Below, one piece after another: positions 12,881 to 24,824 of a stretch of 64,000 bases of DNA; the first letter of the stretch is position 1; each line of letters starts with the position of its first letter. The notes beneath the pieces are model-generated. The model was not told the DNA's origin. It searched no databases and saw nothing but the letters and a program-made list of their open reading frames with translations. The position numbers and the translations under genes were made by a program. The stretch comes from Trogon surrucura (taxonomy: Eukaryota > Chordata > Aves > Trogoniformes > Trogonidae), in contig CM036617.1 in the NCBI GenBank assembly GCA_020746105.1, positions 40,515,898 through 40,579,897 on the forward strand, read 5' to 3'.

Positions 12881-13369
12881 GAAGAGGAAAGGAAAAACAA
12901 AAGAAAAAAATACTAATGAGTCAGGATTTAAAAAAAAAAAAAAGAAGAAATTTTAGTAAGTCAATAGTAAGTAGAAAAAGAGAGAAATAAAACAAGTGAT
13001 AAAAAACCACTCGCTATTTTGACAGGTAGACTGATGCCCAGCAAGTTCCTGAGTAAAAAATTATTAACTCTCCCAAATCCCTTTTTTTGCCCTTTTATTT
13101 CTGAGCATGACATTACATGGTTTGGAATATCTCTTTGGTTAACCCAGGTCATCTGTCCTGTTGTGACTTCTTCCAGTAGATTGCACACTCCCTAATGTAT
13201 TCACTGGGGGGACAGTGAGAAGCAGAAAAGACTTTGACATTGTGCAAACACTGTTCAGCAAATGCTAGAACACCAGTGTGTTATCAGTACTGTTTTAGTC
13301 ACAAATCCAAAACAGAACCATATGACGTACTATGAAGAAAACTAACTGTGTCCTCACGAGGCCAGTACA
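12881..13369 (-). mobile_element. ERVL-type LTR, right part
   Basis: Continues the LTR broken at 12476. Landmarks in order: GACTGATGCCCAGCAAGTTC, TCTTTGGTTAACCCAGGTCA, CATCTGTCCTGTTGTGAC, AAACACTGTTCAGCAAATG, and a terminus CCAGTACA at 13369. The same landmarks recur at 33890-34429 and 40701-41263. An A-rich stretch at 12930-12945 follows the CR1. No internal retroviral genes are present. Confidence 0.8.
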
Positions 13370-14783
13370 TTGGTGTACTTCTTCATGGGTTTTGGAAAGT
13401 GTATTTGACAATACTGTAACTGGAAATTTCTGAGTCAATCACAGGAGTTAAACTCTGATTCTTTTGTGGTCTGCTTAAATCTGTGTACCTGGCTTTCTTA
13501 GGATTTAATAAAAAAAATGTAATCAGCCAACTTAATACGGTTTAAGGAGATTTTTATTTAAGTAAAATCTTGAAGCTGCTTAAGGAATCTTCAAATTACA
13601 CTTTCAAAGACTAGCTAACTAAAAGGGGGAAACAGAGAAGGAACTTATATACTCACACTATCTACATTTTTTCTACTGTACCCAGAGGTGAACTGCTTAG
13701 GACTGATTCAGAGAAGCTAAAAAATGGTGGACATAGTTTTCTCTTATGTTCTTACTTAGAAAATGGAGAGATATAGATAGTCCAGGCAGTTATCAAGAGT
13801 ACCTGAGTTAGAAGCTGAAATTTATACACTTTGCTTAATAGTCATAATTGCAAACTGCAACTTTAAATACCTTTAAAATTACTATTAATTCATTTTTTTT
13901 CCTTTCCACATGAATTAGAATTTGGGACTTCTGTCTGGTATTTTTTTATGATATACCTTCATGAAGAAATACTATACTTCAGTGGGCTATGATATTATGC
14001 TTTGATACTATCCTTTTTTGTCCTGCAAAGATTTCTCAAAGGCAACTGCTGTTGTCTGCTTCTGGTACAATGGTTCCAATGTCTGCCTTGTGCTCTCAGG
14101 CTGGCACTACAATAGCAAAAAATTACAAAAGAAAGTGGCAACTCAGTCTCATTATAAAATGCGGAATTTAGTTAGGGGAGTCTCTTCAAGTAGTGAACCT
14201 GACTATGTAACAATATGAAAAGAAATGTTCAAGGAATGATCAACATTTAAATGAAAGAGGATCCATTTCTACATGCAGAACTCATGCCCAAATTTGATCC
14301 TATTTCTGCATAATAACAAAAATAGAGCATATACAACATGAAAGGAAATTTGGCTTTTTCACTTTCCTCGCTTGGAACACAATGGCCATTTTTCAATTGC
14401 ATGTAAAATTCTGTAATGTCTGTGTACTTTAGTAAGCATAATGCTGTCTGGATAATTACAGATGGAGTAATTTGGTTTATAACTTATTCATTAAAATTTT
14501 TAGATCTGTGAGGAACATTTTCAATTCTATGGAGTTACCCAAATGTATGTGATTCATTTGAACTTTTTATCTGTGTGTGTCACGGAGTCTAGTAATGAGT
14601 AAAGATTTAGTTTTCAATTCCTCTTCAGTCAGTATGCTGTATGAGAACCTTTATCCTGAATACGGTGAAGCAGGGACTTGCAGTAAAGACTAGGAAAAAA
14701 AGTTATTCTCCATGTTAAGCCAGTGGCCATGAATAAGCATTTTGCTCTCATATTTGGAGGAAAAAAATTATTAGAAAATTCAT
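13370..14783. other. Unassigned AT-rich sequence
   Basis: No repeat or gene recognised in about 1.4 kb. Confidence 0.4.
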
Positions 14784-15011
14784 GGAATCATTGAATCATT
14801 AAGTTTGGAAAAGACCTCTAAGATCATCAAGTCCAACCAACAACCCAACATTACTATGACTACTAAAACATGTCCTGAAGTGCCACATCTACACATTTTT
14901 TAATACCTCCAGGGATGGTAACTCCACCACTTCCCTGAGCAACCTGTTTCAATGCCTCACCATTCTTTCAGTAAAGAAAATTTTCGTAATATCCCTGTTC
15001 AGGCATGCCTG

Positions 15012-15680
15012 TCATCTTCCCTGCCAGTTTGTCTTACGACACATGATGACAGCTGGCTCCTGTGCCTCTAAGACTTCCTTCTTAAAGAGCATCCAGTCTC
15101 CCTGGACTCCTTTGCCCTTCAGAACTGTTTCCCAAGGGACTCTCTCAACCAGTGTCATGAACAAGCCAAAGTCTGTCCTCTGGAAGCCCATGGTAGCAGT
15201 TTTGGCGACCGCCCTCCTTACTTCATCAAGAATTGAGAACCGTATCATTTCATGATCACTAAGCCCAAAGTGGTCTCTGACCACTACATTACCCACCAGT
15301 CCTTCTCTGTTTGTAAACAACAGGGCTAGCAAGGTACCTTCGCTGGTAGACTCACTTACGATCTGTGTCAGGAAGATCTCTTCCACAAGCTCCAGGAACC
15401 TCCTAGACTGTTTCTTCTCTGCTGTGTTGCATTTCCAGCAGATGTCTAGGATGTTGAAATCCCCCAAGAGAACAAGGGCTGGCAATTTTGGGAATTCCTC
15501 AAGCCACTTGCAGAATACTTCATGTACATCTTCATCCTGGTTGAGTGGTCTATAACAGGCTCCCAAAAGGATATCTGCCTTGTTGGCCTTCCCCCTCATC
15601 CTTACCCATAAGCTCTCAATCTTACCATCACAGTCATTGAGCTCTACACGAACAAAGTACTCCCTAACATACAGAGCCAC
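15012..15680 (-). pseudogene. CR1 ORF2 APE-type endonuclease domain, C-terminal part
   Basis: A 222-aa open frame. In CR1, the N-terminal part of ORF2 is an apurinic-like endonuclease that nicks target DNA before target-primed reverse transcription. Visible motifs are LWVRMRGKANKADILLGACY and RPLNQ near residue 45, the catalytic-region LVLLGDFN near residue 70, and SDHEMIRF (the SDH motif) near residue 145. Conserved endings such as RVPWETVLKGKG follow. The N-terminal portion lies upstream in another frame (15711-15905). The reverse transcriptase is absent, so the copy could not move itself. This is the longest endonuclease fragment in the window. Confidence 0.9.
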
Positions 15681-15710
15681 CTCACCACCTCTCTTTCCCT
15701 GCCCATCCTT

Positions 15711-15905
15711 TCAAAAGAACTTATAGCCATCCATTGCAGCACTCCAGCCATAAGAGTCATCCCACCATGCTTCCATGATGATGACTATGCAATAGCTATC
15801 CTGCTGCACAATGGCTTCCAGCTCCTCCTGTTTTCTGCCCATGCTGAGAGCATTGGTGTAGATGCACTTGAGCTGGGTTATCAGTTTCACCCTGAACACT
15901 GGCAT
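15711..15905 (-). pseudogene. CR1 ORF2 endonuclease domain, N-terminal part
   Basis: A 64-aa frame carrying LKCIYTNALSMGRKQEELEA, then EAWWDDSYGWSAAMDGYKFF. These match the start of CR1 endonuclease, including the conserved acidic position in the usual ITETWWDDS motif (here IMEAWWDDS). The frame breaks before 15680, so a frameshift or small deletion separates it from the 222-aa part. Confidence 0.88.
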
Positions 15906-15910
15906 GCCAC

Positions 15911-16035
15911 CACTTTTTATAATTTGAGTGTTATTACACTAATATATTCATCTTCCTTCTTAACTTCCACCTAAGTGCTAATGTTACTTTATCTACTTTC
16001 TTCATATTTCAGGTTTGCATGTATTTTCCTCCTAG
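15911..16035. other. Short unassigned spacer
   Basis: AT-rich; nothing recognised. Confidence 0.4.
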
Positions 16036-16096
16036 TCACAGCACAGTTTTGGTTGGAAGAGACCTTCATGATCATCAAGTCCAACCTTTGAACCTG
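16036..16096 (-). mobile_element. CR1 3'-terminal fragment
   Basis: TTGGTTGGAAGAGACCTTCA followed by GATCATCAAGTCCAACC is the complement of the last 60 bases or so of a CR1 3' UTR. No coding part is left. Confidence 0.75.
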
Positions 16097-16307
16097 TGAC
16101 AATGTGCAACAGCTTTATGAAAATAATAGAAGCAGCAAAAGAAGACCTAAACAGTATTTTTGTTGGAAGAACTTATCTTCAATTTTGTGATCAATAAACT
16201 AAAATTGAAATGTAAGTGACTGAGGGATGACTTGAGACACTAATGATACATTGTTTTTTCCACCTTCATTGACCTTCTGTGAGCGCATGAAATGGAATAG
16301 CCACCCC

Positions 16308-16331
16308 TTCTGTTACCACTTCTGTTACCAC
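16308..16331. repeat. 12-bp tandem duplication
   Basis: TTCTGTTACCAC is present twice in a row, and a third unit begins (TTCTGA). Confidence 0.85.
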
Positions 16332-17833
16332 TTCTGATCTTAAGTGTATGTCATTGGTGCACAGTAGTGAAATATCAACGTTTATTCTAATTTAGCTATC
16401 CTGGTTACTGGAAAACACGTTATTCCTGGCAGCATGTTTATTTAATCTAGTTCCTAGCTGTACACTATGCTGGATTAGTTTTATTTTGCACTGCATAATG
16501 CAGAAATGCATACATAAAGAGGGCAGAAAACCACACCATAGGGAGAAGTCACCTTTTCCTTCTAGAATTCATTAATTCGATCTGTTCATTCTTCACAATG
16601 CATTTGTCTAATTTTTCTTTAAACAAGTTTTATCAGACTCTGCTCTATGGATTTCTGTAGAGTCTCTTTTGTTTTACACCAATGTCAGTGAAAGAAGGAT
16701 AAGGTTACATAGCTCTCATGAGACAACTAGTCAAAAATACAATAATAAAGACAAATTGTTGCATTGTTTTATGGCTGTTACTATGTCACCAGACAACAGC
16801 TTTGAGTCAACTCAGCTAACACTGTTGTGAGAGGAAGGAAACTTCTCTATCTTGATCCAGCTTTACTTGAAAATGAAATAAAATTGTTGTACAAATCTTT
16901 CATTGCCAAAAAAACCCACAAAATAGCAAGAACAGAATCTGCAAATATCTTGTCACAGTTTGCTAGTAAATTACTATGAGAGACCATGTTTACTTTCTCC
17001 AGGAGATGTCACTGAAGACACTGGTAAATGTACAGAAGTTTGCAGTAAGCATAGTCAGAAAGAACTGTGACATTAAGCTCTGTTCACTCAAAACATACCT
17101 TGGCCTATTTCAATAACATTATGGCCATATATATATGTCAGGAGTGAGTAACATAGTTTTCAGTTCTGTTCCTCTGTAAAATACACTTGCTTGCATATTT
17201 TTCTAGAAAATATACATTTTATTGTTCAGTCATATCACATGTAAGATGCCTACACACAAGTACCTTCCTATTTATATCAATACATATATATTGAACACCC
17301 CAGGCATGAATTTAACAATTTAGTAAAAATTAAAATATGCAACTGTCAGTGGTGTCTAATTTTCCAAAGCTGTTGCTGATTGCCTTTTTAAGCATGCTAC
17401 ATGGTACAATAATGTACAATTTAGCTGCTTTTTTTTTTTTTTTTGCATTATTTTCTGTAAGGCATGGTTATAGTAAGAGACAACCAGGCACTCTACAGGA
17501 ACAATCCTAGCAAAGCTGAAGTAGTCAGACTCTCTGAAGAAATAATTACCAGGGATTATAGAGCAATCTGGCAAGTTTTGGGTGGAAAGTGAAATTTAAA
17601 CTTCTGGAACCCTTGTGCTGAGAATGGGCTGGCTCCAGGAAGCCTGCTAATGAATCTAAATCTTTTCTTTGAGTGTAAGAAAAATGAAAACTATCAAGAG
17701 AATCAGTCTTACATAGAGTGTTAATTGCTCATAAAATAACACAATCATCATGAGCAATACAAACAATCTTTAAGTGCCATAGACTAGCTCCATTAGATTA
17801 ATGAGCCAATGACTCCTACTCTGGTGCCTCTTC

Positions 17834-17886
17834 TAATTATGCATATTTCGCCATTTCTTTCAAAAGACAGACATCTAATTAATTAG
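17834..17886. promoter_or_regulatory. Candidate conserved noncoding element core
   Basis: TAATTATGCATAT (17834-17846, overlapping homeodomain and POU-like sites) is followed within about 30 bases by the perfect palindrome CTAATTAATTAG (17875-17886). Clusters of this kind are common in vertebrate developmental enhancers, but also occur by chance in AT-rich DNA. Function is inference only. Confidence 0.2.
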
Positions 17887-18444
17887 TTACAAAATGTCAT
17901 CTATAGGTCATCGACAGCAAGGAAGATCACCACTCACTTGGTTTAGTCTTCGGGCAAAATTATTACTCCTCTGGGATTAGTACCAAATGTCATTATTGAA
18001 TCAAAAAGAGCTCCTGCAGTAGGAAGATTATAGAAAAGAGAGAGGGAAAAAAAAAGCTCACAAATCCTTTCCTTTCTGCCCTGACTCACACACAGAATTA
18101 TCTATTCGACCTTAAGTAGGTAAATACGATACTTCTGAGATGCCACAAATTAAAGACTCCCATTTAATCACATAAAATAAAAGAATGTTACATAGTCCAA
18201 AATGTTACATAAAGCTCTTAAACAGGGGTACCAATTGCTAAAATACCCTAGTAAAAAAACTCAGTTGAAAATTCCCTCATTTCAATCTGATGAACTCTTG
18301 CTGTCAATTTCTAAACTACAGGCTTGAAGTTACAGTTTCCACTTCTTTTACAACATGTGAATCTGCAACCTCCTTACAAAGGTCCTGGTTTGATTTGGGC
18401 CTGATTTCAAGGCCCGAATTTGGAAAAATTAAAGACTGTTTAGT

Positions 18445-18500
18445 GAATTCATAATTATACAGCTGCTAGTTTGAATCCATAATTACACAGGTGTTAGGTT
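18445..18500. repeat. Imperfect 28-bp tandem duplication
   Basis: 18445-18472 and 18473-18500 share GAAT.CATAATTA.ACAG.TG.TAG.TT; 23 of 28 positions agree. Confidence 0.65.
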
Positions 18501-20694
18501 ACCTTTAACTTGTGGAAAAGTCACTGAAAGGTGGTTATTTGAAATATGTAACCTATGATATCAGAAAACTAAAGCTGGTTTATTCCAGCTGTTCCATCTA
18601 TAAATGAAAAGAAATGCTATCCCTCGTAGCTTGCAAGGAGATAAAAACTACTGTTGAGTACTATCTCAGTTTGATTTATTCTCCTTTTTCCAAATATAAA
18701 AGCCTAGATTCCTGATAGAGCGGTGTTAGTTAGACAATCTATAGGCCTTCAAAAGCAATGTAGTGGTAGAGATGACTGGAATATGAAATTTACAATCTGC
18801 ACTCTAGTGTGAGATATTAAGATGCACTTTCATTTTAAACTGTGACAGAAAGTTAGAAACATTTTAGCTTATTCTTTTTATGAAGAAAATACTTGGTTTA
18901 TCTTGCCAAGGGATTTTTTTTGGATTAAGTTTTAAATTTTGTTTTGTCTTCATCACTCAATTATACTATATTTCATACATGTTGGAGCAATAAATTCGAA
19001 ATGAAACTCTGATAAAAAGCTCCTGGCAATTATGATAAAATTGATACGTTGCAACAAAATATTTTCATCTCATGGGATAAGCATTTTCTGACAGAAAACA
19101 GGTTAATTAGAAAGTCATGCAGCAGTTCAATTATTTCTTAAATATTATCATGCCAAAAAGAGTCCCTATTTATTTTATGATCTACAGTTACTAGGCATAC
19201 AAAGGAAAACACATATCCTTTATTTTATTTTTCCTTCTCTCTTTTTTTTTTGGTTTTTTTTTTTCTTCTGTGCACATTTTACCAAACAGAACAGAATAAG
19301 ACAGAGAATAACCTTGCAGACAGTCTTCTAGCTTCTGAACTCAACAACGGGTATTATCCAGGAGAGCTGCAGTAAATTTTACTCCTGAGTTTCTGCCACT
19401 TTGGTCTCCTTTGCCATGTGTCTTCTTCCCCCAGACATCCCTACTCTTTTACCTCATATAAAGCTGATACAGAGACTGTATAACCATAGACGTCTTGCCA
19501 AACTAACTGAAACCTAATCACTCTACCAGGCTGCAATTGTGCGTAGACTTAGAGGAATTTTCATTCATGGGACCTACGGACACCCCAGGGAAATGCAACA
19601 AGAAAACAGCCTCAAAGGAAGACTTGGAATTCAGCCTTTCTGGTATTTAGAAATGATAGAATAATTTGCTGGCTTCTCTTTGGTCCTTAGCAGTAAGACA
19701 ATTTCTATTAGTGGCAGATGTAGGAGGAAATTTTGGGGAAAATCAGGAGTGATTGTCGTCTAAATTTATTCTTGAACAAATGTAATCTAGACATTAGAGA
19801 CTGACGTCTGTATCATTAGAACAAAAATATCTCAATTTTGTGGGTGGTCCAGGAACTCCTTGCTAGCCTGTGCATGGATGATGAGTTTGAGACTGCATTC
19901 CTAGCCACTGTCACAATAAAGCATTTGACTAGTGGCTATAAGAATTCTTCAAGTAAGAATTTTGGACTGGCCTGGGCTTTGTCCCAGGTAGCTTCTGCTG
20001 TGTCCAGAGCAATTAATAGGCACAATTTTTATGCTTCAGGGAGTTAAGTGGAGATTCTGACCATCCCAGAGGTTTGCCCAGCCAGTTTCTGCTGTGTAAC
20101 TGAGCAAAATGAGACAGGGTACTTGTAACTACTCAGTAGAAACTTCACTGGAGATGCAGAAGTGGTCAAGTAAGACACTGTTTTGTGCACTGAAAGTTAG
20201 GAGGTGTTTTGTAAACAGCTTAAGATGCTCAATAGTGATGGATCATACTTGCTCTGGAGTACTCACAGATGACCACAGGGCATATGGGCATCAGGAATTG
20301 ACTGGATAGTGGTTGTGGACCGTCACTTCTTCTGTACGAAGATAGCATTACAAAGGCCCTTGCAATAGAGACTCTTGTCATCATATGGACTGATAACAAG
20401 AGATGCAATTCCACACATAGAAGCTATTCTGTGAAAATATTCCTTTATGTTTTTAATGAACAGTTTGTCTGTTAGGGTCTGTGCCATAAAATCACCCTTG
20501 CATCCGGTTATGTTTTTTTTGTCCATAAACCTCTTTTCCTTTTCGCGTATGGAAAAAAATATTTGTATATGGGTCAGTTTAGTTCTTTGGGATTCATAAT
20601 GAGAGAGTTCAGACTAGTAGGGGTATCATGGTACCCACTCCATATACAAGGTGTGCCATACAGTCACTTCCTATTCCAGACACAGTCCACCTAA

Positions 20695-20726
20695 ATATAT
20701 ATATATACACATATATGTGTGTGTAC
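20695..20726. repeat. TA/TG microsatellite
   Basis: A TA run followed by CACATATATG and then GTGTGTGT. Its centre (ACACATATATGTGT) is palindromic. Confidence 0.85.
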
Positions 20727-23147
20727 ATAATCTCTCTCTATAAAAGGAAAATGGATTTAAGATGATAAAAGTAAACTGTTATAAGCAGGCAGCAACACCA
20801 TTATTATTATCATGCTATTATTAATGTAATTTTTTGTAAATAATATGTTTGTGTTTTCTGATACTGCACAACGACAGTTTTTATTGCAGATAATCAAGAA
20901 GTTCATAGATTTCAGTTTACCTTTAAGGGCTACTTCATACAGATAATTTGCTTTCTACATTCTTTTGTGACAATTCAACTGTTTTACACCTAGCAATATA
21001 TTTTGAAGTGCTGTTTCAAACGTTCTGATATCCAGCCATTATTTTTATCTGCAGGGAAAAGCACTGGAAGTGAGAGGAAAAGACACTACATGACAAGCTT
21101 GGAATCATAGACTGGAATTCTCTGCTACATGACAAGGCAAAGACTGATACCAGCCAGACAATTTTCATGATCTTAACAAAGACCCAAAGAAACAGTTTTC
21201 CAAATTGTACACTGACTTCAGCAGGATTTCAAAAGCTCGCAAATTAGTTTGACATCTGGCCTTTGCAAATTTAATCAGGGAATTACAAGTATTGGTAAAT
21301 TAGGGTCTGATCTTGTTGACCTTTAAGTTAATGGAAGTTTTGCTATTGAGTTAATTGGAAGAACTAGGTCCTTTGTCTTTCAAGGTAGCGTATGCAACCA
21401 AACAAAATTGCAACTTCTCCATCTGCTTTAAAACTTTTTTCTTGACAAATGAGCAAGAGATATTTTGTTTTGACATGTCAATCTCATTTACACTCTGCAT
21501 GAATCCAAAATTAGCAATATAACCAAAACTTTCAGTCTCTATTCATCTCTATTTGTGTCCATAGAAGAGCTTAATAATGAAGGAGAACATATCTGAAAGA
21601 AGATTGGGAATTATAACATGTAGAGATCACTGCAGAAACAGGTAAAGGAAAGTAAAAAGAAATTATATACACTAACCGTCTTTATCTACAATCTTGCTTT
21701 CTGCATGCTCACATAACTTTCAACTTGATAAAATCTCTTTACTCTGATGGAGCACATTATAACAGGTTCCAGCAGCTCCCTTAATGTTGAAACCTAGTAA
21801 AACCTTGATTCTGTTACTGTCTTTATGTATGTAAGACTGAAGATGGCAAATAATGCAGCCTTTACCACATTTTGAAGTCTATACATGTCAGTAATGAAAG
21901 GGTAGGTGCATTTTTATCTTCAAGAGACAGCTGATCAATTAAGCAAGCAAGTTGAACAAGCATGAAATTTCAGGAGACTTATTTGCCATGGTGCACATTT
22001 ATAAAACACTATTAAATTTGCCTTTTTCTAAAAAGAAAAAACAAAGCTGGGAATTTGATATTAAGGACCATATTCTTTTGAGGCATTCTATGTATGTGTG
22101 ATTGGAAGTCACTAAGGAAAATGCTGGAGCAGTCTTCTTCACTGATCTTGAACCTGAGTTGGAGAGCTTTGTGCTTTCCTTGCATCTGAGGTGTCAGGTA
22201 CATTGTCTGTGACCTAGGTCAGCTCAGAAGATGTAGAATGTCATCTCTTCACAGTAAAAGGAGCAGTTGTACTCATAAATGTGATTTACAAGGCAGATTG
22301 CATATTCGGAGCATATAAGAGTTGTTAACATCACAACACGCCCTTTGACTCCATCAGCTGTGTTTATAACAGTAGAAAAGAGTGACATAGGATGGAGGTT
22401 GACTAGATCTACACATTGCAAGGAAGCAAAATCAGGACAAAACCCTCTTGGCTCTCCAACTTCTGCTGCAGCTTTAAGAAGGGACAGTTTCCCTCCTCTG
22501 CAAGCCAATTGTTCTTCTGTAATCTAAAGTAAAAGCCCTGGTTGTGGACAGGACCTGAGATGTCACTGATTCTTTTGACATACCCTTCAAATTGAGGATT
22601 TTTTATAGGAGCTCAATCAATTTAAGTACAAGTGAATCATCTGTAAAAAGTGCATCATATTTTGTAATCTTTCAAATGAATGAACTGACAAATATCTGAG
22701 TTTAAAAGAAAGGAGTCAGAAATGATCTTGCATTTGTTTAGAATTGTACACAATGTGTTAGCAAAAGCAATCGATATCTAATTACTAGTCTATCTCCAAG
22801 ACCACAGTCCTCTCTATTCTAATATTTTCCACAGAGATAAACTACTCGTTGCATGACCTGATGCATTTGTTTTGACAGCTCTGCTTCAAACATGACAGTG
22901 AACGTCATGCTCCAAGAATAGCCTCCATCTTCAAAAAAACCCCAAGCTATAGCAATGATAAAGTTGTAAAGCTGTGGTTAAGTGCTAAGCATAAATTCAG
23001 AGAATCAATATCATTCTCTGGTAAGAATGTTCATTCAAAACCACTGTTACTCAGATCCCACATTTATTTTTTACTCTCTCCAGGGTACTGCAAGTTCTCC
23101 ACTGAAATCTGTGTAACCAGTATTTTGGTAAATGTTATAATTTACCA

Positions 23148-23543
23148 GCATGTGCCTCTGTGAATCTCATGGATTCAAAAAATCCAAGTGCAAGGTACTG
23201 CACCTGAGCCAAGGCAATCCTTGATATACAGGCTGCGAGACAATGTGTTAGAGAACAGCCCTGTGGAAGAGGACTTGGGAGTACTGCTGGTCGAAAAGCT
23301 GAACATGAGCCAACAACGTGCACTTGCAGCCCAGAAGGTCAATCACATCTTGGGCTGCATCAAAAAAAGCATGGCCAGCAGGTTGAGAGAGGTGATTCTG
23401 CCCCTCTACTCTGCTCTGGTGAGACCTTACCTGAAGTGCTGTGTCCAGCTCTGGAGCCCTCAACAAAAGAAGGACATAGGCCTGTTGGAGTGGGTTCAGA
23501 AGAGGGCCACAAAAATGATCAAAGGGCTGGAGCACATCTCCGA
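23148..23543 (+). mobile_element. Older CR1, 5' part (split by a younger CR1)
   Basis: Translation gives [35 protein letters not shown]-like text and [14 protein letters not shown], the ORF2 region after the reverse transcriptase core. It stops inside GGGCTGGAGCACATCTCC. The next expected CR1 text (GACAGGCTGAGAGGGTTG) is found at 25024 onward, so this is one element interrupted by another. The left end lies near TGTGAATCTCATGG, which aligns with the coding region just before GGCCAAGTGCAAGGT in other copies. Confidence 0.9.
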
Positions 23544-23605
23544 CAAGAGCCATCATATTTGAGAGGTCCTGGCGGTCTGGTGAGGTTCCCACAAATTGGA
23601 AAAGG

Positions 23606-24499
23606 GTGAACACAACCTCCATCTTTAAAAAAGGAACCAAAGACAACCCAGGGAACTACAGACCAGTCAGACTTACCTCTGTGCCAGGTAAAATCATGGA
23701 ACAGATTCTCCTGGTAGCTGTACTAAGGCACATGAAAAACAATCAAGTGATTGGTGACAGCCAACACGGCTTCACTAGGGGCAAGTTGTGCCTGACTAAT
23801 TTAGTGGCCTTCTACAACAAAGCTACAGCACTGTTTGACATGGGAAAAGCAATGGAGGTCATTTTCCTGGACTTCTGCAAGGCGTTTGACCCTGTCCCAC
23901 ATGACATCCTTGTCTCTAAAATGGAGAGACGTGGATTTGAGAAATGGACCACTCGGTGGATAAAGAACTGGCTGGATAGTTGCACTCAAAGAGTTGTGGT
24001 TAATGGTTCAATGTCCACATGGAGACCAGTGACAAGCGATGCTCCTCAGGGGTCTGTTCTGGGTCCAGTGCTGTTCAACATCTTTGTCAGTGACATGGAT
24101 GACAGCATTGAGTGCACCCCCAGCGAGTTTGCCGATGACACCAAGCTGTGTGGTGCCATGGACTCACTTGAGGGAAGGGATGCCATCCAGAGGGACCTTG
24201 AAAGGCTTGAGAAATGGACCAGTGCAAACTGCATGAGCTTCAACAAGTCAAGATGCAAGGTCCTTCACCTGGGTCAGGCCAATCCTAGGTACAAATACAA
24301 ATTGGGCACAGAGTGGGATGAGAGTAGCCCTGAAGAGAAGGATTTGGGGCTGTTGATAGACGAGAAGCTCAACATGAGCCGGCAGTGTGCTCATGCAGCC
24401 CAGAAGGCCAACGGTATCCTGGGATGTGTCAAGAGATGTATAGCCAGCAGGTCAAGAGAGGTGATTCTCCCCCTTTGCTCTTGTGAGACCCCACCTTGA
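23606..24499 (+). pseudogene. CR1 ORF2 reverse transcriptase domain (297-aa open frame)
   Basis: Reverse transcriptase copies CR1 RNA at a nicked target. Motifs in order: [20 protein letters not shown] near residue 7, [20 protein letters not shown] near residue 50, [16 protein letters not shown] (the first catalytic Asp region) near residue 87, [12 protein letters not shown] near residue 150, and FADDTKL (the catalytic F/YxDD box) near residue 175. The catalytic aspartates are present. The frame then leaves the family sequence at LPLC because of a 5-nt deletion, seen by comparison with the parallel stretch at 23395-23426. The Met used is arbitrary: similarity starts upstream near 23550, with no start codon of its own in this truncated copy. 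Confidence 0.93.
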
Positions 24500-24824
24500 A
24501 TATGGCGTCCAGTTCTGCTGTCCCCACCATAAGAAGGACATAGATCTGTTGGAGCGTGTTCAGAGGAGGGCCACAAAGATGATCCAGGGGCTGGAGCACC
24601 TCTGCTACGAGAACAGGCTGCAGGAGCTGGGATTGTTCAGTCTTGAAAAGAGAAGACTTAGAGGGGATCTAATAACTGCCTTCCAATACCTGAAGGGAAC
24701 CTACAGGAAGGCTGGGGAGGGACTTTTTACAAGAGTGTCCACTGATAGAACAATGGGAAATGGGTTTAAGTTGAAGGAGAATAGATTTAAATTAGATCTT
24801 AGGAAGAAATTCTTCAGTATGTGA
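24483..24824 (+). pseudogene. CR1 ORF2 C-terminal part after a frameshift
   Basis: A 113-aa frame continuing the previous one: [71 protein letters not shown]. It ends at a TGA where other copies read on into the [10 protein letters not shown] region, so the last part of the protein is lost. Confidence 0.9.

Larger units (their letters stand above)
14784..15910 (-). mobile_element. CR1 LINE with internal deletion (endonuclease joined to 3' tail)
   Basis: The left end (GGAATCATTGAATCATTAAG) is a CR1 3' tail in complement. The 3' UTR and the last coding region (VRH, then FFTERM in translation) run to about 14993. The minus strand then passes directly into the end of the endonuclease domain at about 14994 and continues to 15910. 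The whole reverse transcriptase region is missing between them. The join has a few bases of shared GGGA/GGA sequence. This suggests deletion or a template jump within one element, but two adjacent insertions cannot be excluded. Confidence 0.85.
16097..23147. other. 7 kb of unassigned AT-rich DNA
   Basis: The longest stretch without a recognisable transposon in the first half. It contains small tandem duplications (16308-16331, 18445-18500), a TA/TG microsatellite (20695-20726), T runs (17429-17444, 19240-19264) and the TAATTA motif cluster at 17834-17886. No exon or RNA gene could be supported. Confidence 0.4.

Noticed and set aside
15012-15680. 222-aa open frame as a possible host gene
   Set aside because: The GDFN and SDHEM motifs and the continuous CR1 context identify it as retrotransposon endonuclease, with a frame break upstream.
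23606-24499. 297-aa open frame as a possible functional protein
   Set aside because: It is the CR1 reverse transcriptase core in a 5'-truncated element with a frameshift; no promoter or true start.
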